Assembly (NCBI RefSeq): GCF_018598585.1
Contig: NZ_JAHESD010000042.1
Span: 7,766-51,757, forward strand
From: Chryseosolibacter indicum
GTDB lineage: Bacteria; Bacteroidota; Bacteroidia; Cytophagales; Cyclobacteriaceae
Direction: 5' to 3'
DNA: 43,992 nt
Shown: in pieces, positions 43,475-43,992 of the stretch
Numbering within the stretch: the stretch's first letter is position 1
How the letters are laid out: the number at the start of each line of letters is the position of its first letter
Notes under the pieces: generated by a model
What the model was told of the DNA's origin: nothing
Seen by the model: only the letters and a program-made list of their open reading frames with translations
The model's database searches: none
Program-made: the position numbers and the translations under genes

Positions 43475-43992
43475 ATGAATTTAACTGGAAACGATTTAAA
43501 GCAACTCGGTTTTATTGAAGGCAAAGCATTGGGTCTTGCACTTGATCTGCTAGAAAAACAATATTCAGACTTGAGTTTTGATGAGAAGCTTTCATTGCTC
43601 AAACAGATATTGAACAATCCTTCTTCTTTTATTAATGATACAATATTAGCTCCAATAGCCGCTGAGTTATTGAGGCCAGCTGATGAAACTATTGCGCTGC
43701 ATGTCAACGGAAAATCTTACCAGATCTATGGAGCGGAGGCGATTGAACAAGGCGCACTTCAGCAAATGGAAACAGCGATGAAATTGCCTGTAACCGTTGC
43801 GGGTGCTCTAATGCCAGACGCCCATCAAGGATATGGACTTCCTATTGGCGGCGTATTGGCGACCAATAATGCAGTGATTCCATACGGAGTCGGTGTTGAT
43901 ATTGGTTGCAGAATGTGCATGACGATCTATGACATTCCAATTGACAAGCTTCAGGAGAAAAGAGAAGACTTTAAAAAGCTTCTTGTCAATAA
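43475..43992 (+). CDS. rtcB: RtcB RNA ligase, N-terminal part (runs off the window)
   Basis: The first 172 codons of RtcB, the GTP- and Mn-dependent ligase that joins 2',3'-cyclic-phosphate or 3'-phosphate RNA ends to 5'-OH ends in tRNA and stress-damaged RNA repair. The visible signature is MPDAHQGYGLPIGGVLAT (113-130) and GVGVDIGCRM, where D142 and C145 are metal ligands. The ~60-residue N-terminal extension (MNLTGNDLKQLGFIEGKALG) is of the Bacteroidota type. The ATG at 43475 is supported by the matching start of the duplicate at 29735. Upstream GATCTTTG (43447-43454) is one base off a -7 box and is conserved in the duplicate. No archease or rtcA is in view. Confidence 0.9.
   Translation, partial: MNLTGNDLKQLGFIEGKALGLALDLLEKQYSDLSFDEKLSLLKQILNNPSSFINDTILAPIAAELLRPADETIALHVNGKSYQIYGAEAIEQGALQQMETAMKLPVTVAGALMPDAHQGYGLPIGGVLATNNAVIPYGVGVDIGCRMCMTIYDIPIDKLQEKREDFKKLLVN

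Noticed and set aside
43224-43478. Plus-strand frame overlapping the 100-aa minus-strand gene and the rtcB start
   Set aside because: It overlaps the rtcB start and the opposing frame, has a basic low-quality composition, and the opposing minus-strand frame reads more like a protein.
1-43992. tRNA, rRNA, riboswitch, CRISPR, phage or secretion-system structural genes
   Set aside because: None could be recognised on either strand. In particular no T6SS, eCIS or T9SS structural gene is in the window, so secretion of the RHS proteins is not explained locally.

Overview
The window looks like chromosome of a free-living Bacteroidota, most likely a Cytophagales/Chitinophagales-type soil or sediment bacterium. 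The support is: promoters of the Bacteroidota form TTTG-N19-TAnnTTTG (perfect at 2489-2519), surface RHS proteins of the two-gene Bacteroidota type with a DUF6443 domain, a TlpA-DUF3738 fusion, a GH95 fucosidase, small Crp/Fnr-like regulators beside single enzymes, and no phage or plasmid backbone. Genus cannot be fixed from the sequence alone.

Layout. 1-660: tandem ~243-255 bp repeats that duplicate the 3' end of a gene. 670-2025: exported thioredoxin-like protein. 2268-2812: a small divergent regulatory pair (69-aa protein and XRE regulator) with operator-like dyads. 2813-3828: gene-poor, with decayed coding remnants. 3829-16050: a large RHS locus made of an RHS 'A' protein, a DUF6443 half-gene, a 2359-aa FN3-RHS protein, a lipoprotein and a DUF3592 membrane protein. 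16061-16585: an XRE gene apparently broken by a 38-bp palindromic insertion. 16985-17551: first member of a three-copy paralogous family. 17803-20558: a Tat-type metallophosphoesterase convergent with an MFS transporter. 20978-29593: a tightly packed three-gene cassette (687-aa Cys-rich protein, 288-aa protein, signal-less RHS protein with a toxin-like tail), followed by a frameshifted, truncated copy of rtcB. 30055-33970: Crp/Fnr regulator, carboxymuconolactone-decarboxylase-like protein, GH95 fucosidase. 34143-37173: the other two paralogs and a small membrane protein around a WYL regulator. 37466-37571: a symmetric array of eight 11-bp repeats ahead of a PAS histidine kinase. 39405-42935: SDR enzyme with Crp/Fnr regulator, then HxlR regulator divergent from a saccharopine-dehydrogenase-like enzyme. 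43475-end: the 5' part of intact rtcB.

The main candidates for undescribed biology are: (i) the 20978-29593 cassette, where two unrecognised proteins precede an RHS protein that has no Sec signal; (ii) the RHS B gene at 6803-14785, which looks split in two by an inserted terminator, signal peptide and nine-domain FN3 array; (iii) the 186-188 aa paralogous family, two members of which share a ~90-bp promoter region with identical internal spacing; and (iv) the 4+4 array of 11-bp repeats at 37466-37571. All functional statements are from reading the sequence and family knowledge; no searches were run.
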